Virus record (IMG/VR): IMGVR_UViG_3300051397_000031
Span: 1 to 33,766 of that record
Strand: one strand, 5' to 3'
Length of the DNA stretch: 33,766 nt
Source: a virus
Shown: positions 1 through 7,004 of the stretch, in pieces
Numbering within the stretch: the stretch's first letter is position 1
Layout: each line of letters opens with the position of its first letter
Notes under the pieces: generated by a model
The model's input: only the letters and a program-made list of their open reading frames with translations
Databases searched by the model: none
Told to the model about the DNA's origin: nothing
Position numbers and translations under genes: made by a program

Positions 1-127
1 ACTCTTCCTTCTCCCCAACCAGTCCCGCGACGTGTGCATTGGTGGTCTTGCGACCGTCCACGTAAACCGCGTTGCTCTCACCTTTCGTGCGCACGATCTC
101 GTGCGTTTTGTCGCCGATCTCGACCGT
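1..127. repeat. 127-base terminal overlap, copy 1
   Basis: These bases are identical to 33640-33766. Both copies lie within the coding sequence of the SbcC-like ATPase, and removing one copy joins the gene in frame. A repeat of exactly 127 bases inside a gene is what a de Bruijn assembler using k=127 leaves at the ends of a circular contig. A genuine direct terminal repeat is less likely. Confidence 0.9.
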
Positions 128-346
128 TAGTGCAACCTCCGCTTCTCTCTCCCCCTTTTTGAGGTACTCGTCGATTCCAATCGTCGATCCGCTCAGATTC
201 GAACCGTAGATCGCGAACACCACGGCTTCTGCAATCGAGGTTTTTCCTTGGAAGTTTTCCCCCTCGATTCGCGTGTCGTCGCTGAGATCGAAAACTTCGT
301 GGTCAAAGCACTTGAAATTTGTGCACTCCACCCGTTTGATTTTCAC
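1..346 (-). CDS. SbcC/Rad50-like ATPase, N-terminal part (continues at 33639-32429)
   Basis: This is the 5' part of the gene whose remainder is at 32429-33639. Start is GTG at 346, preceded by AAAGGAG about 8 nt upstream. The N-terminus (VKIKRVECTNFKCF) is the typical SbcC/RecF/Rad50 opening strand pair, followed by a P-loop GENFQGKTS at residues 29-37. Across the circular junction the full protein is 518 residues, about half a cellular SbcC. It is expected to be a DNA-end processing or recombination ATPase in the cytoplasm. It follows the XRE gene and overlaps bet by 4 nt, so it belongs to a recombination operon. No SbcD-type nuclease gene was found. Confidence 0.85.
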   Translation of the reverse strand, partial: MKIKRVECTNFKCFDHEVFDLSDDTRIEGENFQGKTSIAEAVVFAIYGSNLSGSTIGIDEYLKKGEREAEVALTVEIGDKTHEIVRTKGESNAVYVDGRKTTNAHVAGLVGEKEE

Positions 347-358
347 TGGAATTCTCCT

Positions 359-387
359 TTTGGACTCCGGTATCCGTGTGGTATACT
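359..387 (+). promoter_or_regulatory. candidate plus-strand promoter with extended -10
   Basis: On the plus strand TATACT (382-387) is preceded by TGG (379-381), giving GTGGTATACT. This is one base different from the GTGGTACACT core of three minus-strand promoters in this genome. The -35 is weak: TTGGAC at 360-365 with 16 nt spacing, or TTTGGA at 359-364 with 17. Expected start is near 394, about 20 nt before a plus-strand terminator. It points away from the SbcC-like gene and towards the antisense side of the XRE gene. Confidence 0.4.
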
Positions 388-414
388 CGGGTCGCGAATG
401 GTTTTTTTGGTTTG

Positions 415-440
415 CCCCCGCTCGGGGGTTTTTTCTTTTT
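415..440 (+). terminator. intrinsic terminator, plus strand
   Basis: CCCCC (415-419), loop GCTC, GGGGG (424-428), then TTTTTTCTTTTTT. On the minus strand the same hairpin is followed by CAAACC, so it would terminate only plus-strand RNA. No plus-strand gene precedes it. With the candidate promoter at 359-387 it would define an RNA of about 40 nt and stop antisense transcription before the XRE gene. Confidence 0.65.
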
Positions 441-466
441 TCTTGCGACCGCTCTTCTCTTCGATC

Positions 467-691
467 CTACTCGCTTCCAAATTCCCGGACCGAGTAGCGT
501 TTGGGTAAAAACAACTCGGAGAGACTGCCGCCGTACAGCATCGCCATCCGCTCTGCGCGCTCTGCCGTCACCTGGCTCTTTCCGGTTTCGATCTCGGAAA
601 GATGGCCCGCCGAAATTTCCAGGCACTTCGCGGCGTCCGAGAGGCTCAAACCCGTTTTTAGCCTCGCCACCCTCGCTGCGCTGATGACCAT
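467..691 (-). CDS. XRE-family helix-turn-helix repressor-like protein
   Basis: A 74-residue protein made almost only of an XRE/Cro-CI type HTH: RLKTGLSLSDAAKCLEIS, then GHLSEIETGKSQVTAERAERMA, with SHLSxIExGK-like recognition-helix residues. ATG at 691 follows AAAGGAGGT with good spacing. It lacks the C-terminal oligomerisation/cleavage domain of LexA-like CI proteins, so it is a Cro-sized regulator. It has its own promoter (732-760) and is the first gene of the operon that continues into the SbcC-like ATPase and bet. It probably controls early or lysogeny-related transcription. Operators were not identified. Whether it acts as repressor or Cro is inference. Confidence 0.85.
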   Translation of the reverse strand: MVISAARVARLKTGLSLSDAAKCLEISAGHLSEIETGKSQVTAERAERMAMLYGGSLSELFLPKRYSVREFGSE

Positions 692-731
692 TTGGTTTAC
701 CTCCTTTCACTACGTTTTTTCCTACAAGCAA

Positions 732-760
732 AGTGTACCACGGACCGCATTGGGAGTCAA
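732..760 (-). promoter_or_regulatory. promoter of the XRE operon
   Basis: Minus strand: TTGACT (760-755), 17 nt, TACACT (737-732), with TGG before the -10 (extended -10). It lies about 40 nt upstream of the XRE start codon. The sequence GTGGTACACTTTGCTTGTA is nearly identical to the endolysin promoter over 19 nt, and its core also occurs at the membrane-protein promoter at 13044. Confidence 0.8.
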
Positions 761-811
761 GCCTTTTCGAAAATCTTTTTTGTGATTTTTAACGAGTACG
801 GAGAAGGAAAC

Positions 812-848
812 AAAAAAATAGCGGGAACCCGAGTGATCCAGGTCCCCG
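812..848 (-). terminator. terminator at the end of the late/lysis operon
   Basis: Minus-strand RNA: CGGGGACC pairs with GGUUCCCG (8 bp, one G-U pair, loop of 11), then GCUAUUUUUUUG. It lies 55 nt after the stop of the holin-like gene and before the XRE promoter, so it separates late from early transcription on the circular map. The rest of 692-902 holds the XRE promoter and leader; no gene is seen there. Confidence 0.8.
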
Positions 849-902
849 AGCGGTTTTGCGTATATATAAGGAAGAAACACGTCTTTCGAAAACTGGCAAG
901 CG

Positions 903-1364
903 TCACGAGGTGGGTGCACCGGACTGGTACGCCGCCGCCGTCTGCGCCGCCTGAAACGTGGGGTCGACCGTGAGCGCGTTGTGCGCCGCCACCAGCTTTG
1001 CGTGTGCGCTTGCCACGGTGTCCTTCGTCACCCTGGCCCGGTCCACCGGATCGAGGGAATGCAGCACGTACGCAACCACGTTTTGGAGGTCCGGAGCGGT
1101 CAGCTGGACGACGTTTTTCCCCGCCGCTCCCGCGTACTGAAGGACGAGCTTGTCCACTGTCTGCGACAGCCGCGCGGCGTCCGACGCAAGGGGAGCCAGA
1201 GAGAAATTTTCCGCTGCGACGGTCGCCGCCTTGGCCTCCTGTTCGAGGGGAACCAGATTTTTGGGAACAAAGCGGCTCATGTGCCATTTGTGCCCGAACA
1301 CTCCAGCAAGCACCCCGGCGAGGATCACGCCCAGGTAAATCAAATCTTGAGCCGTGCTGTTCAT
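903..1364 (-). CDS. LLH-type holin-like membrane protein
   Basis: A 153-residue protein with one N-terminal membrane segment (about residues 7-24, LIYLGVILAGVLAGVFG) and a long hydrophilic, alanine-rich helical tail. This is the architecture of LLH-family phage holins. ATG at 1364 overlaps the endolysin stop as ATGA, so the two are translationally coupled. Position next to the endolysin and before the late terminator supports a lysis role: permeabilising the membrane so the endolysin reaches the wall. The family call rests on architecture and context, as holins vary greatly in sequence. Confidence 0.65.
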   Translation of the reverse strand: MNSTAQDLIYLGVILAGVLAGVFGHKWHMSRFVPKNLVPLEQEAKAATVAAENFSLAPLASDAARLSQTVDKLVLQYAGAAGKNVVQLTAPDLQNVVAYVLHSLDPVDRARVTKDTVASAHAKLVAAHNALTVDPTFQAAQTAAAYQSGAPTS

Positions 1365-2182
1365 TCCGATTTCAACTCCCCGGCCAGTTTTTCGATCTCT
1401 TCCACGGTGTCCACCTGTTTCGCGTCGAGGCCACGAGGCTGCTCCTCGGTCCCCGTCGGCCTTGCGCCCGGCGCGGAGGAGTCCGTCTGTGCAATCGCCT
1501 CCGCGTTCGCGGGTGTCAGACTTTGCAAGCTCCACCAGCTTACTCCTTCGATCCCCAGCTGGTCGCAGCGGGTGGAAAACGCTGCGATTTCATCGGGGGT
1601 AGCGGGCGAATAGCCTTGCCCGACCGGGAAGATCGGAAGATGATACCGTTCCAGCCCACGGAGGGATTCCGTAATCATCCAATCGGGGTTGACTTCCGCG
1701 TCCGCCCAGTAGACTTGGGGTGCAAGAAAATCCACCCAGCGCGAGAACGAAAGGTATGGAAACGTTCCGTGGTCGTCCGGGAGCGCAAAGGTCGTCAGTC
1801 CAACGGGGCGGGCTGGCGCTAGGGCGCGCAGGCGCAAGCCCATCTGGGCGGCGGCCGCGTCGGTGCCCGGCACCTCGAACTCCGATTCCGCGTCCACAAC
1901 CAGATAATCCGCCCCGCGCGACGCGCGGAGAATGACCTGAGCCTGAGCGGCGACGTTTTGCGGGTAGACGTACGCCCACGCCCCGACGACGAGTCCGGCT
2001 TCCTTGAGCGCGGGCAGCGACGCTTCAAACTGCTCCCAAGGGGTGGTCCCGTCCGCACACTTCACGAGCACCCCTCGCGCGCCGACGCGACGTGCGTGCT
2101 CGATCACCCCCTGCGGACCACCTGACGAGGTCACGTACCACACCCACACGTGCTTTCCGTGCAAAACCGCCAGATTTTTCAC
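1361..2182 (-). CDS. GH25-like endolysin (TIM-barrel lysozyme)
   Basis: A 273-residue protein. It resembles GH25-type TIM-barrel lysozymes: GVLVKCADG on an early strand, VVGAWAYVYP, an acidic strand end YLVVDAESEFE (about residues 93-103) matching the DxE catalytic pair, VDFLAPQVYW, and GVSWWSLQSL near the end. It should cleave the glycan strand of peptidoglycan. About 45 C-terminal residues are low complexity with no clear wall-binding domain, and there is no signal peptide, consistent with holin-dependent release. GTG at 2182 follows CAGGAGGG. It has its own promoter (2227-2255), unlike the upstream tail genes, and is coupled to the holin-like gene. Endolysin function is likely; exact glycosidic specificity is unproven. 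Confidence 0.75.
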   Translation of the reverse strand: MKNLAVLHGKHVWVWYVTSSGGPQGVIEHARRVGARGVLVKCADGTTPWEQFEASLPALKEAGLVVGAWAYVYPQNVAAQAQVILRASRGADYLVVDAESEFEVPGTDAAAAQMGLRLRALAPARPVGLTTFALPDDHGTFPYLSFSRWVDFLAPQVYWADAEVNPDWMITESLRGLERYHLPIFPVGQGYSPATPDEIAAFSTRCDQLGIEGVSWWSLQSLTPANAEAIAQTDSSAPGARPTGTEEQPRGLDAKQVDTVEEIEKLAGELKSE

Positions 2183-2226
2183 TCTCTTTCCCTCCTGTAG
2201 CTACCGAAGTTTTTCTGTACAAGCAC

Positions 2227-2255
2227 AGTGTACCACCAAACACTCGGATTGCGTA
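2227..2255 (-). promoter_or_regulatory. promoter of the endolysin-holin pair
   Basis: Minus strand: TACACT (2232-2227) with TGG before it. The weak -35 TACGCA (2255-2250) is at 17 nt. GTGGTACACTGTGCTTGTA matches the XRE promoter at 18 of 19 positions. A short inverted repeat TGCG/CGCA overlaps the -35 region and could be an operator. It lies in the 130-nt gap between the XhlA-like gene and the endolysin. Confidence 0.6.
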
Positions 2256-2312
2256 GTAACTTCGCAAATCTTTTTCTTTCTATTGAATAGCGCACGACAG
2301 CGTTTCGAAAGG

Positions 2313-2717
2313 TCAAGGCTTCGAACCGACGTACTCCAAGAGCCGCTGGATAAACCCGCCCGCGCCGACCAGCGCAAGGAACGTCGTTGCCCAGAGCAGC
2401 CACCATTGCGGCGCTCGGTTTCGCTGAAGATCGCGTCGCGCCTGCTCCCGTTCGGCTTCCTCGTTTCTCCGTCGCTCCTGTAAGTCGACGTACGCCTGAA
2501 GTTTCGCTGCGAGGTCGTCCGTCTTCTGGTTTCCCACGCTCACCAGCGTCTGTGTCGCGATCTGTCCCTCGCGGTGCAAGTCCATTCGGGTGCTGATTCG
2601 CTGGAGTTCCTCCTCCACCCGTTCCGTTCGCCTCACCACCTCCCCCAAGCGCACCTCCGCAGACATTCTCCAGCCCTCCAGGTCCTCCAGGCGACGTTCC
2701 ACGCGTGCCTGCTCCAT
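2313..2717 (-). CDS. XhlA-like membrane-anchored coiled-coil protein
   Basis: A 134-residue protein. Residues 1-95 are a charged coiled coil (ARVERRLEDLEGW, RTERVEEELQRISTRM, QERRRNEEAEREQARR). A single C-terminal membrane segment (about 105-125, WWLLWATTFLALVGAGGFIQ) is followed by a short tail. This matches the hemolysin XhlA architecture, which in PBSX-type phages works with holin and endolysin in lysis. ATG at 2717 follows GGGAGGGG. Position just ahead of the endolysin supports a lysis role. XhlA assignment is by architecture. Confidence 0.6.
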   Translation of the reverse strand: MEQARVERRLEDLEGWRMSAEVRLGEVVRRTERVEEELQRISTRMDLHREGQIATQTLVSVGNQKTDDLAAKLQAYVDLQERRRNEEAEREQARRDLQRNRAPQWWLLWATTFLALVGAGGFIQRLLEYVGSKP

Positions 2718-2746
2718 GTCGAACCCCTCCCTCGATGCGCAGGCGG

Positions 2747-3277
2747 TCAAACCACGCGGTCCACTCTCGTAGCGATCCACCAGTCCTCGGGGGAGACGTT
2801 TTTCCCCTTTTGCTCGACGCTCGAAGGCACCCACGAAGCGGCGCGACCGTACACCAAAAGGAGCGTGGAACAAATCTTTTTCGCTCGCTCCGTACGGTGC
2901 ACGAGCCACTCCGGCAGGTGAAGAACCGGACGCTTAAAAACCCATTCGCTCAGGTCCCGGAGGGCGTCATCGACGATCAGCCAGTTGTCGTAGTGCTCCC
3001 CCAAATCCTTTTTGCAGGCTTCTATTCCCCGGTCAATTTGCCCCGGCCGAATCGGCGGCCGAGTGGCCACCCACGCGCCGTCGTACACAATCGGCGCGAT
3101 TCGGACGCCCTGCGGGCTGACCGCCTCGATCTTGTTCTTTTCGTCAAGCGCAAGCGCGCAGTGATACACGATCCGCGGCTGCTCCCCGTCCTCGATCGTC
3201 GCGCCAAGGTCGATGAGCGCTTCTCCGGCGGTGCGCACGCGATGGTAAAAAAGGAAATCTCCGGTTTTGATTCGCAT
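2747..3277 (-). CDS. permuted papain-like (NlpC/P60/YiiX-type) hydrolase
   Basis: A 176-residue protein. The opening MRIKTGDFLFYHR, then RIVYHCALALDEKNKIEAVS with QGVRIAPI, matches the first half of permuted NlpC/P60 or YiiX hydrolases (GDhhh...Hhxhhh...hEA...GV), with the His in YHCALA as the likely catalytic base. A Cys in KKICSTLLLVYGRA near residue 145 fits the late Cys of the permuted fold (CSELV-like). ATG at 3277 follows AAAGGAGGTG. It lies between the last adhesin and the lysis genes. It may be a wall-degrading or amide/ester-cleaving enzyme; substrate is unknown. Confidence 0.6.
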   Translation of the reverse strand: MRIKTGDFLFYHRVRTAGEALIDLGATIEDGEQPRIVYHCALALDEKNKIEAVSPQGVRIAPIVYDGAWVATRPPIRPGQIDRGIEACKKDLGEHYDNWLIVDDALRDLSEWVFKRPVLHLPEWLVHRTERAKKICSTLLLVYGRAASWVPSSVEQKGKNVSPEDWWIATRVDRVV

Positions 3278-3303
3278 CGATTCACCTCCTTTGCCAACGA
3301 GAA

Positions 3304-4248
3304 TTAGCGCTGAAGGCCCGTGAAAAAGGCGTTGCTGTGACGCCAGGCCTGCTCGGGCGAAAACCCATGGGGGTACGCGGCGACCGCACCCATATTCCCA
3401 CAGAAAAAATCCCCGTCGTACACCGGGTTGAACCCGACCCCGACCGTGTGCGGAGAGGTGACCGTGCCGAAGTTCGCTACGCTGTTCTCTGCCTGCAGAG
3501 TTCCGTTCACGTAGATCGAGACCGTCGTGGTGCCGCCGGACACGGTCGCGGAGGCCAGAAGGTGGTAGACGCCTCCGGACAAAAGGAGGGGTTCGGTCGT
3601 GCACGACAGGTTATCGGAGGTCTGCCACGACCACATGACGCTGCCGTCTGTGATTCCGGTGCCTGTTCCCGACGGGCCGGAGGTGCCGGAGGTTCCGGCC
3701 GTTGTGCACACGTAGACATTCCCGTCGTGGCTCGCCTGGTCGCCGACCGCGTAAGCCGTCGAAGCCGACCACGGCGTGTACCCGTTTCCTACGATAAACG
3801 CGAGTTCCTGCGGGGCCATGCCCGTGGAGTTCCCTCCCGCGTTCGGAAGGTAAAACTCGAACCCCGACCGACTGGCCCCGCCCTGGTCCGTGTGCCCGTC
3901 CGCGATCAAACGCACGTTCGCTCCCGCGTACCCCCAGTACTCCGAGGACACGGTGCATTCGACCGCCAGTTCCGGGTAGGTCAGTTCCACGTTCGTCGCA
4001 ACCCTCGCCTGCGCGTTCGATTCGTACGGGAAGAGCGCGCAGTGCTCGTTGCCCACCTGCCCCACGGCTTCGAGCGGCGTTGTCGACTGCTGCAGGTTCG
4101 TCCCGTCGTTCCCGTTTCCGCTGAGGTCCCGGATCACCCCCCCCGTGAAGCTTGTGTCTGAAAATTCGTAGAAAAAAGCCGGTTGATCCGCGAGCACAAC
4201 TTCGCGATAGCTGCCCGCGCGCGCGGGGTAAAGGAGAGGCGTCGTCAT
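3304..4248 (-). CDS. LamG-like adhesin with inserted carbohydrate-binding-type module
   Basis: A 314-residue virion protein. The opening (VLADQPAFFYEFSD, IRDLSGNGNDG) and ending (NPVYDGDFFCGNMGAVAAYP, PEQAWRHSNAFF) are the two halves of a concanavalin A/LamG-like lectin. The middle (about residues 155-210) is a small aromatic module (WSASTAYAVGDQASHDGNVY, VCTTAGTSGTSGPSGTG, DGSVMW) like the CBM5/12-type modules in phage tail proteins. It probably binds glycans on the host surface. Its start overlaps the upstream gene by 4 nt, and it resembles the lectin part of the 7005-8258 protein. Confidence 0.6.
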   Translation of the reverse strand: MTTPLLYPARAGSYREVVLADQPAFFYEFSDTSFTGGVIRDLSGNGNDGTNLQQSTTPLEAVGQVGNEHCALFPYESNAQARVATNVELTYPELAVECTVSSEYWGYAGANVRLIADGHTDQGGASRSGFEFYLPNAGGNSTGMAPQELAFIVGNGYTPWSASTAYAVGDQASHDGNVYVCTTAGTSGTSGPSGTGTGITDGSVMWSWQTSDNLSCTTEPLLLSGGVYHLLASATVSGGTTTVSIYVNGTLQAENSVANFGTVTSPHTVGVGFNPVYDGDFFCGNMGAVAAYPHGFSPEQAWRHSNAFFTGLQR

Positions 4249-4739
4249 ACCGCGCGCACCTGCACGGTCACGTCACCCGCTGCGCCGGTCGTGGTCGTGT
4301 TGCCGATGACGCACAACGCAGGACCGTCGCCAAGAAGCCACCCCTGCACGAGATAGCTCGTCGTGCCGACTGGAGCCGTTAAAGTTGTGATCGCGGACGG
4401 TGTGAGCGTACCCGCGATCGTGATTTGGTCCTCCAGCAGGACTCCGAAGGACGTATTCAGCGCGGACGGAATCGAAATCGTCACGAGGTACAGGCTCGAT
4501 CCTTGGGGAAGCGCCGGAAGATCAAAGACGAGCGTGGCGTTCGTGTTCGCGTCGGTAGAAGCGGGAAACGATGCCGATTGCTCGCCGACGATCTGGTTTT
4601 GACCGACAAAAGACACCTGCGCCGCACCGTTTGCCCCCTGAACCGGCTCGTTCGTGCCCGTCTGCGGGTTAAAATACGAGGGAATCACGCGCTCCCTCAG
4701 GTCCGTCAGAGCGGGCACCAGATTGCTCCAGTTTTCCAT
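4245..4739 (-). CDS. tail/baseplate-associated protein of unknown function
   Basis: A 164-residue protein with no family I recognise. It is rich in Thr, Ser, Gly and Val and predicted mostly beta (ATLVFDLPALPQGSSLYLV, TISIPSALNTSFGVLLEDQI), like a small jelly-roll or cap domain. The N-terminus MENWSNLVPALTDLRER is helical and could be the docking part. It lies between the glycine-rich fibre and the LamG-like adhesin, overlapping the latter by 4 nt. It is probably a virion adhesin accessory or fibre-tip protein. Function is inferred only from position. Confidence 0.5.
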   Translation of the reverse strand: MENWSNLVPALTDLRERVIPSYFNPQTGTNEPVQGANGAAQVSFVGQNQIVGEQSASFPASTDANTNATLVFDLPALPQGSSLYLVTISIPSALNTSFGVLLEDQITIAGTLTPSAITTLTAPVGTTSYLVQGWLLGDGPALCVIGNTTTTGAAGDVTVQVRAV

Positions 4740-4779
4740 ATTTCCTCTCCTTCCCGTTACCGTTTTGAAAGTCTAGCCT

Positions 4780-5889
4780 TTACCAACTCATCCTAACGAT
4801 TCCGTTACCTCCGTTTCCTGCGCTGCCGGTTCCCTGGGCTCCTGCGCCCCCTCCGCCTGGCGTGCCCCCGTTCGGGGAACTGGTGTTCTCAAGACCTCCC
4901 GCGCCCCCCGTCAGCCCGGTCGAGAAGTAGCCAGGAGGGGAGGTCACGCCGACGCCTCCCGCCGAGGACGCGTCCCCGCCGTCGCCCGAGTCCGCGCCGC
5001 CGCCGCTGTACGCAATCAAGGTCGCGTTCCCGAGGCCGGGGGACGTCAGATATTGGAGCGCCCCGCCGGGGCCGCCCCCTGAGCTTGTGGACGAATCGGC
5101 TCCACCGCTTCCCCCTCCGGCGACGGCGCTATAGGAGCCCCACCCAATCGAAGAATTACCGCCGTTCGCACCTGCACCGTTGAGTCCCGCCGCGCCGCCA
5201 GCACCCCCGGCACCGACCAGGACGCTAGCGGACGAAAGCCCCGACACGTTGAGGAGGAGCGCTTGGTACGCGCCTCCCCCGCCCCCCCAACCGGAATAGG
5301 AATCGTAGGCACTTCCCCCACCTCCGCCGCCGCCGATCATCTCCACGAAGAGGCTGATCACGTTCTCGGGAATCGAAAACGTATACTCGCCTGGCGTCGA
5401 GTACGTGATGGTGCCGGAGGACGGGGTTACGTTCGGCGCGACCGTCCCCGCGACGTTGAAAAGGGTTACCCCGCTCAGAATGTTCCCGGGCACGAGCGCC
5501 GAGTCTCCGACCACCGTAATTGCCGTGTCGTAGATCCCCGCCGCGAGGGTTTGGTTCGACGTGGACGGCGTAACGGTCGGGCCGCTCCCGTTGTCCGCCA
5601 GCGCGCCGGTCTGCGCGATTCCCGAAGCGCTGGAAAAGGTCTGACCGCTGCGTACGTCTCCCGTCCCCGCCGTTCCCCCTACTGGTTCGACCGTGATCGC
5701 TCCCCCGGCGTACTCGCCGCTGCTGATCGCGGTCTGCGCGGAAACCGACGGGCTGAGGGAAAAACCGCTCACGATTGGAATTTGCCCGGAGATCGGCCCC
5801 GCTGCGCTGGTCGCGGTGTACCCCTGCAATAACTGTGCGCCGGTCGCGTTCCCGGACGCGCCGCCAATCTGATCGGCCAAAGTCTTCAC
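4780..5889 (-). CDS. tail fibre with glycine-rich C-terminal domain
   Basis: A 369-residue protein. Residues 1-165 contain fibre-like repeats (QTAISSGEYAGGAITVEPVG, NQTLAAGIYDTAITVVGD, LVPGNILSGVTLFNVAGTV), typical of phage and bacterial surface fibres. From about residue 165 (GEYTFSIPENVISLFVEMIG) it becomes a glycine-rich domain with many GGGGG and GGAGG runs, ending GGNGIVRMSW, the usual end of Gly-rich phage adhesins. Loops between Gly strands are the variable part in known polyglycine-sandwich receptor-binding proteins such as S16 gp38. It follows the collar fibre by 5 nt, so it is probably the receptor-binding tip. Confidence 0.7.
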   Translation of the reverse strand: MKTLADQIGGASGNATGAQLLQGYTATSAAGPISGQIPIVSGFSLSPSVSAQTAISSGEYAGGAITVEPVGGTAGTGDVRSGQTFSSASGIAQTGALADNGSGPTVTPSTSNQTLAAGIYDTAITVVGDSALVPGNILSGVTLFNVAGTVAPNVTPSSGTITYSTPGEYTFSIPENVISLFVEMIGGGGGGGSAYDSYSGWGGGGGAYQALLLNVSGLSSASVLVGAGGAGGAAGLNGAGANGGNSSIGWGSYSAVAGGGSGGADSSTSSGGGPGGALQYLTSPGLGNATLIAYSGGGADSGDGGDASSAGGVGVTSPPGYFSTGLTGGAGGLENTSSPNGGTPGGGGAGAQGTGSAGNGGNGIVRMSW

Positions 5890-5894
5890 CCCCC

Positions 5895-6992
5895 CTAGTA
5901 CTTGACGAGAACGGCCGAGTCCACGAACAGCTGGTTCGCCGTGCCCGCCGTTACGCTAAGCGTGATCGCCGCCGCCGTGGTCGCCCCGAAGAAAAACGAC
6001 ACCACGCTGTGACTCCCGGCCTCGACGGTCGCGTCGTCGAGAGCCGCAGGGGTATACGTCTGCGCCCCGCCAACGTCGTCGTACGCAAGTGTCACCGTGA
6101 CGCCTGCCGTCGAAGCCGTGGCCCTCAGATAAAGCTTTAGTTCGAACGGTCCGTAGGCGGTTGGCGTGAAAGAGAAAATCTGCTGGGCGGTCGTCCCCGT
6201 GATTTCCACTTCCTGTACGGAAACGACCGCTCCGGCGTTTCCAAGCTGGCTCAGCGGGACGTTCCCGTTTGCGTCCAGTGTCGCCACACCGTTTGCAGCG
6301 CCGAGCTCGGAAACCGACACGTAAGCGGTGCTCGGGACGTTCGCCGTGACGCTGGTTGCGCCTGCGACCGAGGTACTGATCTGGTACTGCGCGCTGTACG
6401 GTCCGTCTGCGTACGGCGGGTACGTATCCCCTGCGGTCTCGCCAGCGTTCGAGTACGCGTACAGGATTTCGCCCGCCTGCGGGTCCTGCGCCAGTAGGCC
6501 GATCTCGCACGTGTACGTCTGCGTGGTAAAGTTTGTGTTTTGCACCAGTCCGTACAGGTTCGCCGTCCCATTTGACGCGCTGATCGAGCTAATTTCAAAG
6601 TAGGTGATCGGGTCCAGCAAAGCCGCGAGGCTGACCAGGTTTTGCGTGACCGAAAGGGTGGTACCCGCCGTGTAGGAGGTGCTCGGCGTCCACGCGGCGA
6701 CGCTCACGCTCGTTGCGCCAGTGGCCGCCTGCGCGCTCGTGATCACCGTCTGCGCGGTCGAACCGGATCCGATCACGAGCGTGCTCCCTGCGGCAATCGC
6801 ACCGGAGAGCGCCGACACGGGTAGCGTCGTGTACGACGTCCCGGCCGTGAGCGCAACCGAGAGACTCGCCGACGCGGCGAAAAGGCCGTTTCCAATCTGA
6901 AACCGCGTGAAGGTGAGCGTGGCACCGGCCTGCACCTTCCCAAAAAGTGTGTTTCCGTAGTCCGTCAGAACCATGGGGGGGTAGGAAGCCAC
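5895..6992 (-). CDS. tail-collar fibre protein (DUF3751-like) with inserted beta domain
   Basis: A 365-residue protein. The N-terminus MASYPPMVLTDYGNTLFGKV, then FTRFQIGNGLF, and later ITYFEISSISASNGTANLYG, LVQNTNF, EIGLLAQDP form the conserved collar region of DUF3751-type fibres, which attaches to the baseplate. Residues 41-118 are an extra beta-rich domain found also in the gpJ-like and decoration proteins of this phage. The second half (from SELGAANGVATLDANGNVPL) is a fibre shaft/tip with a C-terminal beta domain. GTG start at 6992. It follows the DUF2612 protein, as in many myophages. Confidence 0.75.
   Translation of the reverse strand: MASYPPMVLTDYGNTLFGKVQAGATLTFTRFQIGNGLFAASASLSVALTAGTSYTTLPVSALSGAIAAGSTLVIGSGSTAQTVITSAQAATGATSVSVAAWTPSTSYTAGTTLSVTQNLVSLAALLDPITYFEISSISASNGTANLYGLVQNTNFTTQTYTCEIGLLAQDPQAGEILYAYSNAGETAGDTYPPYADGPYSAQYQISTSVAGATSVTANVPSTAYVSVSELGAANGVATLDANGNVPLSQLGNAGAVVSVQEVEITGTTAQQIFSFTPTAYGPFELKLYLRATASTAGVTVTLAYDDVGGAQTYTPAALDDATVEAGSHSVVSFFFGATTAAAITLSVTAGTANQLFVDSAVLVKY
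6639..6872 (-). repeat. shared beta domain, copy in tail-collar fibre
   Basis: Residues 41-118 of the collar fibre: LSVALTAGTSYTTLPVSALS, GAIAAGSTLVIGSGSTAQTV, ATGATSVSVAAW, TAGTTLSVTQ. The same pattern occurs at 8341-8586 and 21331-21561. The copies are diverged and are a protein-level repeat. Confidence 0.7.
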
Positions 6993-7004
6993 GGTCGATC
7001 CTCC

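Noticed and set aside
1-127. Phage direct terminal repeat used in packaging
   Set aside because: The repeat is inside a conserved gene, has exactly the size of an assembly k-mer, and gives an intact frame when collapsed.
376-684. Plus-strand reading frame of 102 residues opposite the XRE gene
   Set aside because: It has no ribosome binding site, odd composition (Phe, Arg and Ser runs), crosses a terminator, and is antisense to a well supported HTH gene.
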